Assembly: GCA_037349315.1 (NCBI GenBank)
Contig: JBAIAC010000007.1
Coordinates: 2,852,001 to 2,916,000 of the forward strand
DNA: 64,000 nucleotides
Direction: 5' to 3'
Source of the DNA: Chelydra serpentina
Lineage: Eukaryota > Chordata > Testudines > Chelydridae
The notes under the pieces are model-generated. The model had not been told where the DNA came from. It made no database searches and saw only the letters and a list, made by a program, of their open reading frames with translations. Of this stretch, positions 9,848 to 20,699 are shown one piece after another. Both the position numbers and the translations under genes were made by a program. Numbering within the stretch: position 1 is the stretch's first letter; each line of letters opens with the position of its first letter.

Positions 9848-12414
9848 GTATGCATCATAGATGACGTAACTAGTTTAAACTCTGGAAGTTTGTGGGCAAG
9901 AGATTTTAAAAAATTAAAAGAATAAATTAGATTTTCAGACGGCAAATGTATTTGTTTAGTAGGAGGTGGCTGTTTCGTGTCATTTTTCATATGATTCAAT
10001 AAAATATTTGTGAAACAGCATAACAGCACTTTACAGCAAATACCATTATATGAAGCAGGAGGGAGAGTGAAACCAACCTACTTCCTCCACAAGTCTTGCT
10101 TCGTAAGAACTACACTTCCCAGCATGCAACGCTCAAGGCTCACTGTAAACCACTTTCTCACTGCAACTCCACACAAGTTCAATGTTGAGTGTTGCAAACT
10201 ATCTAGCAACAAATATTGAACAATAGCAGTGGAAATTCTTACTCAGACAAAATACTCTTTGAAGTATCAGGGAGGCATTCAATGCCAGTTCTCCTGAATA
10301 AGTGTAATGATGCTCAGCATGGGATCTTCAACACAGACCTCTACCATTTGAGTTAAAAAAAAGTAACTCCATTAGCTCTTACCAGTAGTAGGCAATTATC
10401 CTCTAGAGACCAGCCACCAGAGGGAGATGGGGCACACACTTTGTCAGTGTATTACATAAGGGATAAAGTAAAAACTGAATAAGGTCTTCAGGATTTCTGC
10501 CAGTGTAAATACCTATGTTGCTGAATTTTTCTTTATGCTGATGAATCCTAATCCATTACACAACATTCCCTTTTAATCCAAGAAGGTCTCCTTGGATTAA
10601 GACAGAGCATTACATACTAGAACTGGTCATCTTTACGGGCAAAACTCTGTATTTAAGATATCAACAGCTACATCCTGTTCCGTGCTATGCAAGCTCCTGG
10701 CGAATATTCAATTCAGGCCTTATCGCCAGCCACAACAGGCCAAATTCTGCTGTCGGTTGACCTCCTTCCAAAAGAGGCTGAAAGCCCCCAACCGCAGCAA
10801 GAATCAATGGGAGGTGAGGATGCTCAGCACCGGGCAGGATCCAGTCCAGTTACACTGGCATAAAGCTGCAGTGACACCAGAGAAGCCAATGCACGCTTAG
10901 GTAAAGGAGAGCAGAATCTGGCCCACAGGAAACTGTACAGAGTTATCAGTTATCACTGCTAGGGTTATAAATACAGCAGAGTGTATTTACAGTGCAGTCG
11001 GTGAGTTCTATTAACCTCAGTCTCCTAGAAGTTCTGCATCTCTGCCTCTTCCAGCGGGCAATTTCTGATCTGACTTTAAACCCTGCACAACCACACTGAA
11101 GCCAGGAGGTAAATGAAGCAGAATTTGGCCCCCTAAAGAGATTACTGCAGGCCCCGAAAGATCTCCAGTGGTATCATCCAAAAAGAATAATACAGCTTTC
11201 CTGCAGACAACTCTATCTTTACTACATACCAATCCGATGACAAACCAATTGGCACGCGATTGCAAGCACAAAAGCAATTTGGCTTCCTGCCTCCTCCTGT
11301 TGACAGCTTTAAAGCCGCTGTCTTTAAACCCACCTCCTGTAGGTGGTTCGGCAGCAGAGCCAAAGGCAGAGATCACACTTCCAGAATGTTTGTTAGCTGT
11401 AGGTCCCCAGGCACCGAGTTCTGGAAAATATTTTCCAAGCCATGTCCTGAGGGTCAGAGGCAGGTTCTCTGGCTCGTTCCTTGCTGATTTCACGCTGGGG
11501 TTTGCATGCGGCAGATGTGTTTTCAGGACTCATTGGAGGCCAGGCAGATTTGAGAGTCTCTCTGGGTTCATAGTCCTCTTAGATCCCTTTCCACCCCACA
11601 CTTTTGTGATTTGCTCCCCCACACGGTAATGCTAAAGGATTTGCTCCCTGAGACATGTCTGAGGATAGAGTCATTTGCGAACTTCCCCGACCACATGGAC
11701 ACATCTTTCTGAATTTCAAACCAAGATGGCCTGGGGTCGGCCTCAGTCTGATGGAGAATGCCTCACTGCATGGAGTGGAACTGGCTGAGCATGAGACAAG
11801 CCACCCGATGAGGAAGATTTCTTCATTTTAAATAGCTCCCGCCAGGCATCAGGCTTGGGAGCTGAGGGTCTAGGCATATAACTGAAGTCAAGAGAGAACC
11901 TCACTGTGAGGAGAAAAAATAATGGACAAAGACTTTTTATGCATAAGCATAGGTCACATCCTAATGCCTCTCTTTCTTCCTTCCCTAACTGGTCTTCATC
12001 AGTTCTTGCAAAACAGTAGTCAATCCATTGGATGCCACCAGCTAATCCACCAGCACAAAGCTACCATATTTTACCCTGATCTTGCAACTTGCTCTGCAGG
12101 ACAGGACCTCTGCACTGGTGCTGAGCCCCTCGGAAGTCAGCAGGGCTCCATGTGGATGCAAGAGTCCGCTCAAGCAGTCACAGGATTGGGACCCTTGTTC
12201 TTGCAGTGTTTTAAGTCCACCTTGTTACCAACTGACTGAGCAGAGCTCCCTCCACATATGACATCACAACTCTAACCGAACCCTGAGTGCGCTGCTCTGC
12301 GGAGAGCAGTGTGGGAATTATAAACCAAGAATCACTGCAGAAGGAGCCAGAGTAGGTCAGCTAAGATTATCCTCCTGCTTTAATGAGGTGTCTGACTATC
12401 TTTAGGGCTTTGTT
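9848..12414. other. unassigned non-coding stretch
   Basis: No supported gene. At 10109-10127 the string ACTACACTTCCCAGCATGC matches the long form of the vertebrate ZNF143/STAF promoter motif. The frames at 11017-11629 run on both strands over the same DNA, which argues against coding. The rest shows no structure that I can name. Confidence 0.4.
10109..10127 (+). promoter_or_regulatory. ZNF143/STAF-like motif
   Basis: The 19-mer ACTACACTTCCCAGCATGC fits the established ACTACAnnTCCCAGCATGC pattern bound by ZNF143/STAF in vertebrate promoters. There is no adjacent CpG island or exon, so it may be an isolated or repeat-borne site. Related strings occur at 21713-21810 and 50485-50530. Confidence 0.4.
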
Positions 12415-12850
12415 ATGTAAATGTCAAGCCTTGACTTGTCATGAGGTTAAATCTGCAGTGTTGGCCTGAAAGGTGTCATACATACAAAGAGAGATTGAAA
12501 AGATTGGGATTCTTAGAAAGGAGATTAATAAAAGGGAACATGATAGAAGTATATAGCATAATGAATGGTCCAGAGAAGCTAACTCAGGAGTTCCTATGTT
12601 ATGAGAACAGAAGCCAGGGGACATTCAACGAAATTAAAAGATGGCAAACTTAAAACCAATAAAAGAAAATACTTTTTCACCCAGCTAAACTATGGAATTC
12701 ATTGCCTTGGTTTTGCTGAAACAAAACAGCATCCCAGTTTACACACCCCACACAAGATAACTTAGAGATCTACCAAAAGTCTTTAGTCATATCACTGGCT
12801 GGACTGAATGAAAAAGAGGAAAAAGGCTGAAATGCTTTTCCAATCTGCTG
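12415..12850 (+). mobile_element. old CR1 LINE fragment
   Basis: The sequence parallels the 3' reverse-transcriptase region of CR1, but much diverged: GAGAGATTGAAAAGATTGGG, then GGGAACATGATAGAAG, AATGAATGGTC, CAACGAAATTAAAAG and CTTTTTCACCCAGC. It is 5'-truncated and full of indels, so it is far older than the CR1 copies at 18923, 49454 and 62969. Confidence 0.7.
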
Positions 12851-12889
12851 TGGCAAATTGCCAGCACTACATGATGGGTCCCGCATTTT

Positions 12890-13490
12890 TTCTTGTGTGG
12901 GGTTTCAGGGCACCATTTCTTGTCCCTGAACTGGGGTATCAGCTGTCCCACTAGTATCCCAAAGAAGGGGAGTAGAGAGGGAGGGACCGGGGCCCTCCCT
13001 CTACTCCAGGTCCCAGCCCAGGGGCCCTAGGATAGTGGGTAAACCACTTGTACTAGTGATTCTTTCCCCTGGGCTACTTCTCTCTCCTGACCTTCAGCTT
13101 GGGGGGCTTCCTGCCTTCCCTCTGCACAAGCCAGGTGTCCCTTTACCTAGGATCTTGGTCTTCTTAGCCCACCGCAGCACTTCTCCAAACTCTCCTCTGC
13201 TTTCCTCTGAACTGCTCTCTGGTCCACCACCAATCCACTCTGCTTCAACTCCTCCAAACTGCTCTCTGCTCCAACTCCAAACCACTCTGCTCCAACTCCT
13301 CCAAACTGCTCTCTGCTCCAACTCCAAACCACTCTGCTCCAACTCCTCCACTGGCTGATTGAAGCAGGGGGATTTTATCAGGTGCCTGGCTTCAGGTGGG
13401 CTACAGGTGCTTTTAATTAATCTACAGGGAATAAGGCATCTCTCTTAGATCACTCTCCTGCTGCCTTCTGGCCATGCTGTATCACACTGC
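12890..13490. repeat. LTR-like or compound repeat with tandem block
   Basis: The block opens with GTGTGGGGTTTCAGG and GGGAGGGACCGGGG. It contains a pyrimidine-rich tandem section at about 13215-13350 with a unit near 47 bases (TCCAACTCCTCCAAACTGC then TCCAACTCCAAACCACTC). It continues through GATTGAAGCAGGGGG. It resembles long-terminal-repeat sequence of turtle retroelements, but I could not find matching ends or a target duplication. Confidence 0.35.
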
Positions 13491-14930
13491 TGAAAACCCC
13501 TAAGTCGCTCTTAAAGATGGCTTTAACTAAAAAGCAGTTTAAAAAAATCTGCCAGCAAAATGCCATTTTTTCCACGCTCCCACATCACAGCACCTGTTCC
13601 CTTGTTACTCCAAAGCCATGTCCACTCTATCTGAATCAGCATGATTCCAAAGTTGGTTAGGGCAGGAGCTTTTCAGACATAGCTAGTAGGTAGCTTTAAA
13701 AGGCCCTAACAGGGCCTTCCAATGGGATAGCATTAGGGTCCTAAAGTTACAGATTTATCGGTCCAAAACTGTTGTCCTTGAGTGCGCAGAACTCTCATTT
13801 GCTTCACCTGCAGAACAAGTCCTGCACTATCAGGAGGGGGAATTTAACTCCTTTCTTTTTCCAGTTTTTATGCGAGGGGACTATCAGCCTTTTGATATCA
13901 TTTCATTCAGTCATTTCTGTTCATATCTACATGCAAGGAGGAAACAGAAACCCACTTCTGAGAATGACCTAGGCACTGAAACGTCACAAATTCTGCCCGA
14001 TTGCAAGGGCAATAGCTGTAAAACAGAAACCTTACTGAGACTCTAATTAGAATGCCCAAAGCTGAAGGCAGAGGGTAACCATGTAACAGTGGAGGTAATT
14101 TTTCTTTCCTATGGACACCCTGCTCCTAATCCCAGAACTCAAATGCTGTTGGCTCAGCACCCCTGATTACCCAATAGTTTGGGGGAATCTCTCAAGACCC
14201 TGAGACAACTGGGGCCGAGTTCTGTGCATGCATACGCCATCTGTATGACTGGTGTATACATATACACTGCAAAATGTATAAGCCACATGTGATTGTATGA
14301 GGAAGGTGGGTTTCAGTGATATACTGTACCCTCTTTATTCGTTCATCACTTATATTCCACTTGCGTGTTTATTAAATCGAGTACTGGAGTTTTTATCTTC
14401 TGTGTCAGGGGAACTAACAATCTAGTAGCTCCTAGCAGCCTGGAATCCATAATCTTCCTCATTCATCCTACCCGCACGTGATGAAAAATACATTCAGACC
14501 ATCCAGATTGCTGGAGTCACGCGAGTGCTTCGCATTGACTGTAGTTTACATTCAGAAGTTTTCATTCACAGACTTTCCTCCAGCGTCTCTTTCAGAAAGC
14601 GGGTTGTTTGTAACATTCCCTACGTTTCTTCGCAGTGTCTCTAACAATGATTCAAGAGGTCACATTAGGAACCTGGTGATTTTCCAGCCATGCTTACGCC
14701 TCTGTTTTATTTACTCGTCGGAGAACTGTGCTAGGGGGTTATGTTTGTTCTGCCAAAAGAAAGCTTGAGGGTATGTTTCAGGGCTGACATTATGACACTT
14801 GCAGGCCAGACAATCTGTAGCTGGAAAGAATTGCTGTAAAGCCCCAATGTTTTCCTTTATACTTCTGCTGTGATCGAAAAAGCAGCATCTGCACTGCAAA
14901 GTGGGTCAGATTTTTATTTTCCCAATAAAG
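13491..14930. other. unassigned non-coding stretch
   Basis: No gene, RNA or bounded mobile element could be supported. The open frames are short, and no frame has both good splice signals and a plausible protein. Confidence 0.45.
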
Positions 14931-15215
14931 GGAAGGATGAGCCTGTGGTTAAGGCACTGGACTGGAACTTAGGGGGTTGGGGGTTCAAATCCCGGGTCAG
15001 CTACAAACTCCCTGTGTGATTCTGGGCAAATTGCCCAACTGAGGCTGCGTGCCTTCCCCATTTGTGAAATGATAGGAAAATGAAGTTCCTTCTGTTGTCT
15101 TGTCTATTTAGATTGTAAGATCAGGGCAGGCGTTGTCTCTTACTCTGTGTGTGTGTGTAACAGCGCCTGGCCCAATGAGCCTCTGGGTGCTACTGTGATA
15201 TTAATAATTGTGGGA
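14931..15215 (+). mobile_element. MIR/CORE-type tRNA-derived SINE
   Basis: The order is complete. The tRNA-like head has GTGGTTAAGGCACTGGACT and a B-box-like GGGTTCAAATCCC. The core follows with CTCCCTGTGTGATTCTGGGC. The L2-like tail has AGATTGTAAGATCAGGGCAG and CAGCGCCTGGCCCAATGAG, ending in AATAATTG. It is the best-preserved member of this family in the window and serves as reference for the partial copies. It is an inactive relic. Confidence 0.85.
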
Positions 15216-17469
15216 GAACTGGCCCTAACAGGAGATGGATTATTCTCCAATGCCTTCATTAGCTGGATTTCTGTTTGAAAGGGTCCCTTAAACTGTGATT
15301 CAGCATTTTCCAGCGCTGCCCCACAAAAACGTTTATGCCAATTGGATCCAGAAAATACTCGTCTTTGAGACCGAGATGAGGTTTCAATGGAAGCTTCAGT
15401 TTTAACTTAAGTCTCTTATAATATTACATTAACAAAAAAGAATTTACCAACAGCTGCACTTCTAAGAGACCAAGGGACTGATTAAAACTGTCATGTGGAT
15501 TACATATAGCCCTTTCAATGAGAGGTGTGTACCCTAGCACGCAACATGTTTCTGACCAACGAGCAAACTTCAAACATGATGGTGGGTGGTAGTGGGCTAA
15601 ACTTGGGGGGGGGGGGAAAGGGAGGAGAAAGTTGGGTAAGCTGTAACTCAAGTGTTTTTAATAAAGCTCATGTATTTCACACAAAGATACTTTAAAGCAC
15701 TTTGACAACCTTAGCACATTGACACCTATTTTCAGCTATGCAATAGTCACTATTTGTAAACAGGCTAAGTAAATAATACAAGTGAATTGCATTTATAGTT
15801 TAAACAGAAAGAACAGCATTTCAAATGCAAATAGGAGACATCCTGTCTACAAGGACATTTAGCCAATTGCTTGATGCATGTGGTTTCAAAGATGGTTGAC
15901 TTTTATCCAAAAGACACAGATGGGAGGATTTAGACATAAACAGCTTTTAATTTACTACTGATGTTTTGTCTTGACTATACCTATTACTATCAGAGCAATA
16001 AGTGAGCAAAAAGAAAATGCTTTCCTAGCTAAAGTCTACAGTGGTGATGTTAAGAAATATTACCTGAAATGAACAATTGTTCTGTGCAGAAACTCTCCAT
16101 TTTAGAATGGAATAAGCTCGGAGACTGAATGGATTCAAACAGCGCCCATGTAAATTTCTCATCTAATTTAAAATGCAGTTCAAAGGTTTGATTTTTTCTT
16201 TTTCTAACATCGAGGGACATAGCTGTAGTGGAAATACACTGTTTATGAGGTGTTTCTCCCCTTTGCTTCCTCCCCTCCTCCAATTTAATTCCTTGGAAAC
16301 ACAAGTACAAATGTCTTGAAAAATATGCTACTAAATACAATAAAGATTCACAGTTGATAAGTAATAAGGCAGATGGGTAATTCAGAATCAAGATCTCCAG
16401 ATACTTGATGGGTCTGATCCAGAGTCTGTTCAAGTAAATGAAAAGATTTCCATCCACTTCAATTGGCTTTGGCTTTGGCCCCGAAGCCATCTGCCTGAAA
16501 AAAGGTAAGCCCCTAACATTTGTTTAACCGAGAAGCTAGACCAGACAAGATATGCAAGAATGAACGTACAGTATGCGCACTCAATTCACGTGACCCACAA
16601 TGGACGCACGTTTCCGTGTATCTCTCTGCATCTCAGGGATCTGAAATAATGGCCGTTTTCGTTTGCCAAAAGGCCCCATCTAAATATTGCGCATTGTTAA
16701 AACAACAAAACCAAACAAAAGGGCAGCTGGGACCAAATCAGATGGGACAAAATGAAAAGAATGCCACAAGGAAGTAAACATGCAAAGTGCACATTTTCTA
16801 AGGGACTCTAAATAATGCACTAAGTGAATATTTTGGAACTTGGTTACATGCAGGTGCTAGGACGCTTTATGCTTAGAATGCCTGGAATACTTTCTCTGCT
16901 AAGGGAAATTAATAAGTACTAGTGTGCTTAAGCATTTTGTGCCAATACTAACCATTAGCTTTTGGCTCCTGGCCACAACTGTCTACTCTGCACTGGATTC
17001 TGCCACCAAGGGAAAGGTCATTAAGGCCTGTACTTTATTCTTCTTAGTACGTTCCAACATAATTAACAGAAGTTGTTCACCAGCTGCTTTCCTTTCTGTC
17101 AGCAAGTACCTACAGTTTAATGGGCTAGGCGGGATTCTTTACTTTAAGTGGGTGAGGCTGGAAGCAAAATTAAAATGTATAATCTTTGATCCACCCACTT
17201 CTAATTCGTTCTTAGGATTTTACATGATAGAAAATGTAAAGGAAGTGGAGAGTGGGGGGAAATGAAATCATTACAAACCAAGTGATCCCAGGCAGCCAAA
17301 TTCATTTTTGATTCTGCTTTCCAAAGACAAATGGTGGTTATAAAGACAAAGTTGTAACTTTTGGGATTGGGGATTTTTGCTGAAGATTTACCCGTTGTGC
17401 AGATCACTGTTGTCTCAAGATACATAACCATTTGCAATCGACAAGATCATGCATCTAAGATTCTTTGTT
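15216..17469. other. unassigned stretch with poly-G run and dispersed motif
   Basis: A G run lies at about 15606-15618. The segment 16380-16495 holds the recurrent amniote phrase CCACTTCAATTGGC. The 146-codon minus-strand frame at 16050-16490 begins in that repeat phrase and has no recognisable domain. AAG followed by gtaagc near 16505 looks like a donor, but no convincing exon precedes it. Confidence 0.4.
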
Positions 17470-18440
17470 TGCTTTATGAGGTATCTTTATTCCAGTCATG
17501 CCTAGAGGCCCCAGCTAAGACCAGGGCCCCATGGTGCTAGGTCAGGGGTGGGCAAACGTTTTGGCGCGAGGGCCACATCAGGGTTGCAAAATTGTATGGA
17601 GGGCGGGGTAGGGAAGGCTGTGCCTCCCCAAAGAGCCTGGCCCCGCCCCCTATCTGCCCCCTCCCACTTCCCGCCCCCTGACTGCCCCCCTCAGAACCTC
17701 CAACCCATTCAACCCCCCCCCGCTCCTTGTCCCCTGACCGCCCCCTCCCGAGACCCCCCCAACCATAATCACCCCCCAGGACCCCACCCCTTATCCAATC
17801 CCCCCTGCTCCCTGTCCCCTGACTGCCCTGACCCCTATCCACACCCCCACCCCCTGACAGGCCCCCCGGGACTCCCATGCTTATCCAACCCCCCTCCCCT
17901 GTTCCCTGTCCCCTGACTGCCCTCCCAGGTCCCTCTGCCCCTTATCCAATCCCCTGGCCCCGGCCCCCTTACCACACCGCTCAGAGCAGCATGTCTGGCA
18001 GCCATGCGGCCCGGTCGGAGCACACAGCTCCGCCCGCCAGAGCGCTGCCCGCGCAGCGGCATGGCTCCGGGGGAGGAGGGAAATCAGGGGAGGGGAGAGG
18101 GGCTAGCCTCCCCAGCTGGAAGCTCAGGGGCTGGGCAGGATGGGCAGCCCGTGGGCCGTAGTTTGCCCACCCCTGTGCTAGGTGCTGTACAAACACAGAG
18201 CATGAAACAGTCCCTCCCCCCAAAGAGTTTACAATCTGGATAGACAAAGAGTAGGAGAAAGGAAGAATTATTATCTTCATTTTACAGTTCGGGGACTGAG
18301 GCACAGAGAGATTAAAGGGCACCATTTTTGAAAGGACCTAACTCCCATTGAAAGTATGTGGGATTTAAATGCTTTTGGAAATTTTACCCTAAGTGACTTC
18401 TCCTGGGGGGCAGAGGGAACTTGTGGGAGACCTGGGTCCC
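17470..18440 (-). repeat. MIR/CORE-type SINE split by a hAT insertion
   Basis: The left part (17470-17542) ends GGCCCCATGGTGCTAGGT. The right part resumes at 18176 with TGCTAGGTGCTGTACAAAC, then AGAGTTTACAATCTGG and GGGGACTGAGGCACAGAG. Removing the 17543-18175 element and one copy of TGCTAGGT gives a continuous minus-strand SINE. The tRNA-like head has decayed. Confidence 0.85.
17543..18175. mobile_element. hAT-type DNA transposon (CAGGGGTGGGCAAAC termini)
   Basis: The termini are CAGGGGTGGGCAAACG and GTTTGCCCACCCCTG. The 8-bp duplication TGCTAGGT is perfect (17535-17542 and 18176-18183). The ends also carry GAGGGCCACATC and CCCGTGGGCCGTAG. The interior is C-rich. It has no transposase gene and would have needed one supplied in trans. 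The glycine/arginine-rich frames on both strands are compositional. A second copy of its inside lies at 19434-19822. Confidence 0.95.
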
Positions 18441-18972
18441 AGGCCAGTGACTGTACTTCAAGACCTTTCTTCCTCCTCCAGCCAGCACTCTTCTTCTTAT
18501 AAGTCAAGGGTGAATGCTGGCCCAGAAAAGAGCAAGGTGAAATTCTACTTAATGTGGAAATTACATGACGCAACAGAGTTGACTGGGTTGACTTTCAGCG
18601 GGATTTGAGTGCCTCATTCCCTTAGGCACCTTTGAAAATCCCAGTCCTACACTAAAAAAAATTAAAGCAATTTGTACTGACCTTACTGTACAATTAGAAA
18701 CGTATTCCCTAGGTCAGTGGTCACCAATCGGTCGATCACAATCGACGGGGCGATTGTGGAGGATCTCCCAGTCGATCACGATCTCTGTCTGCGCTCCAAA
18801 AAGCAGCCCGGAAGCTGCTCCCAGAAGCAGCCAGCGTGGCCCCGCGGCCCCGGAGGGGGAAGCAGGGGTCTCCCTCCGCACGCTGCTCCTGCCTGTAAGC
18901 CCCGCCCCCGCAGCTCCCAGTGGACGAAAAGCTGAATATGAGTCAACAGTGTGCCCTTGTTGCCAAGAAGGC

Positions 18973-20177
18973 TGTCAGGGTTCCCTCCCCACTCTAAACT
19001 CTAGGGTAAAGACGTGGGGACCCGCATGAAGAGCCCCTAAGCTTATTTCTACCAGCTTAGGTTAAAACCCCCAAGGTACAAAATCCCCTGCACCCTGAGA
19101 AATGCTTCTCTCACTGCCACCATCAAGTGTTTTAAACAGGAATCCGGGAAAGGAACCACTTGAAGTTCCCCTTCCCCCAAAAATACCCTCTCAAGCCCGT
19201 ACACCCCCTTTCCTGGGAAGCTTGAGAATAATCTCCTAACCAATTGGTTACACAGTGATCTAAAAACCCACCCCCGGGGTTTTTAACACCATAGAAAACA
19301 GTCAGCTTCTTAAAAAAAGGATTTTATTAAAACAAAGAAGGTACAATCAGCTCTGTAAAATCAGGATGGTAACTATTTTACAGGGTTCTCAATTTCCAAA
19401 CTCAGAGGGATTCCCCCTTTGGACAAAACATCGGGGTTGCAAAATTGTATGGAGGGCGGGGTAGGGAAGGCTGTACCTCCCCAAAGAGCCTGGCCCTGCC
19501 CCCTATCTGCCCCCTCCCACTTCCCGCCCCCTGACTGCCCCCCTCAGAACCTCCGACCCATTCAACCCCCCCCGCTCCTTGTCCCCTGACCGCCCCCTCC
19601 CGAGACCCCCCCAACCCTAATCACCCCCCAGGACCCCACCCCTTATCCAATCTCCCCTGCTCCCTGTCCCCTGACTGCCCTGACCCCTATCCACACCCCC
19701 ACCCCGTGACAGGCCCCCCGGGACTCCCATGCTTATCCAACCCCCCTCCCCTGTTCCCTGACTGCCCTCCCAGGTCCCTCTGCCCCTTATCCAATCCCCT
19801 GGCCCCGGCCCCCTTACCAAAGTTACAGAAAAAACAGGAATAACCCCTCCCTCTAACACAGGGAAAGCTCACCAAGCAAAACAAACAGAAACCTACTCGC
19901 TATGCTGACTAAACTTACTTTAGAAAAGTGAGGTTTGGTGAGAAGACTGATTTTTCTGCAGGTTCTTTCTGTCTCCCAAGATCACTCTGACTCAGACAAA
20001 GAGCCACACACACCTTCCCCCCCTCCCAAGATTTGAAAGTATCTTGTCCCCTCATTGGTCAGATGCCAGCCAGGTCAGGTGTCAATCTGGCTACCTGCAT
20101 TTCTTAACCCTTTACTGGTAAGAGGATTTTATAGCACTGCATCCAACCCTCTCCCCTTTCCCTTTATTTTTATGACA
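18973..20177. mobile_element. LTR-like element (solo LTR) with 5-bp target duplication
   Basis: It begins TGTCAGGGTTCCC and ends TTTTTATGACA, giving TG...CA ends with a short TGTCA/TGACA inverted repeat. The duplication AAGGC is perfect (18968-18972 and 20178-20182), and the insertion site in CR1 is known exactly. No viral genes are present. Without the 389-base foreign piece at 19434-19822 it is about 815 bases. TTTTATTAAA near 19323 could be an inverted AATAAA, which would favour minus-strand orientation. A solo LTR of an endogenous retrovirus fits best. Confidence 0.75.
19434..19822. mobile_element. internal fragment of hAT element, lacking both termini
   Basis: This segment matches 17581-17973 with about six substitutions, one 1-base length change in a C run and one 7-base length difference. 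It starts at GGGTTGCAAAATTG and stops at CCCCCTTACCA, both well inside the parent element. No terminal inverted repeat or 8-bp duplication flanks it. The LTR-like host sequence resumes with AAGTTACAG. Confidence 0.9.
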
Positions 20178-20699
20178 AAGGCTAATGGCATTTTGGGTTG
20201 TATAAGTAGGGGCATTTCCAGCAGATCGAGGGACGTGATCATTCCCCTCTATTCAGCACTGGTGAGTCCTCATTTGGAGTACTGTGTCCAGTTTTGGGCC
20301 CCACACTACAAGAAGGATGTGGATAAATTGGAAAGAGTCCAGCGGAGGGCAACAAAAATGATTAGGGAGCTGGAGCACATGACTTATGAGGAGAGGCTGT
20401 GGGAACTGGGATTGTTTAGTCTGCAGAAGAGAAGAATGAGGGGGGATTTGATAGCTGCTTTCAACTACCCGAAAGGGGGTTCCAAAGAGGATGGATCTAG
20501 ACTGTTCTCAGTGGTAGAAGATGACAGAACAAGGGGTAATGGTCTCAAGTTGCAGTGGGGGAGGTTTAGGTTGGATATTAGGAAAAACGTTTTCACTAGT
20601 AGGGTGGTGAAGCACTGGAATGGGTTACCTAGGGAGGTGGTGGAATCTCCTTCCTTAGAGGTTTATAAGGTCGGCTTGACAAAGCCCTGGCTGGGATGA
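20178..20699 (+). pseudogene. CR1 reverse transcriptase C-terminal remnant
   Basis: The frame encodes the C-terminal part of the CR1 polymerase: [19 protein letters not shown], then [25 protein letters not shown], and [20 protein letters not shown]. It lacks the endonuclease and catalytic palm. An upstream extension of the frame to 20055 comes from the LTR-like element, not from CR1. A base change near the end (KVGLTKPW instead of the [10 protein letters not shown] seen in the 63 kb copy) ends it out of register. Confidence 0.9.

Noticed and set aside
11017..11629. 158- and 153-codon frames on opposite strands
   Set aside because: They cover the same bases, neither has a recognisable domain, and there are no splice signals at sensible places.
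13215..13350. CRISPR-like array
   Set aside because: The units abut directly without unique spacers, and the host is a vertebrate. This is a tandem repeat.
16050..16490. 146-codon minus-strand frame starting MASGPKPKPIEVDG
   Set aside because: The beginning is the translated form of a dispersed repeat phrase, and no domain follows.
18000..18110. Possible CpG island promoter
   Set aside because: The CpG-rich patch is part of a transposon with exact target duplication. No exon lies nearby.
17537..18161. Overlapping glycine- and proline-rich frames on both strands
   Set aside because: They lie wholly inside a bounded hAT element and reflect its C-rich composition. The same peptides recur in the copied fragment at 19.4-19.8 kb.
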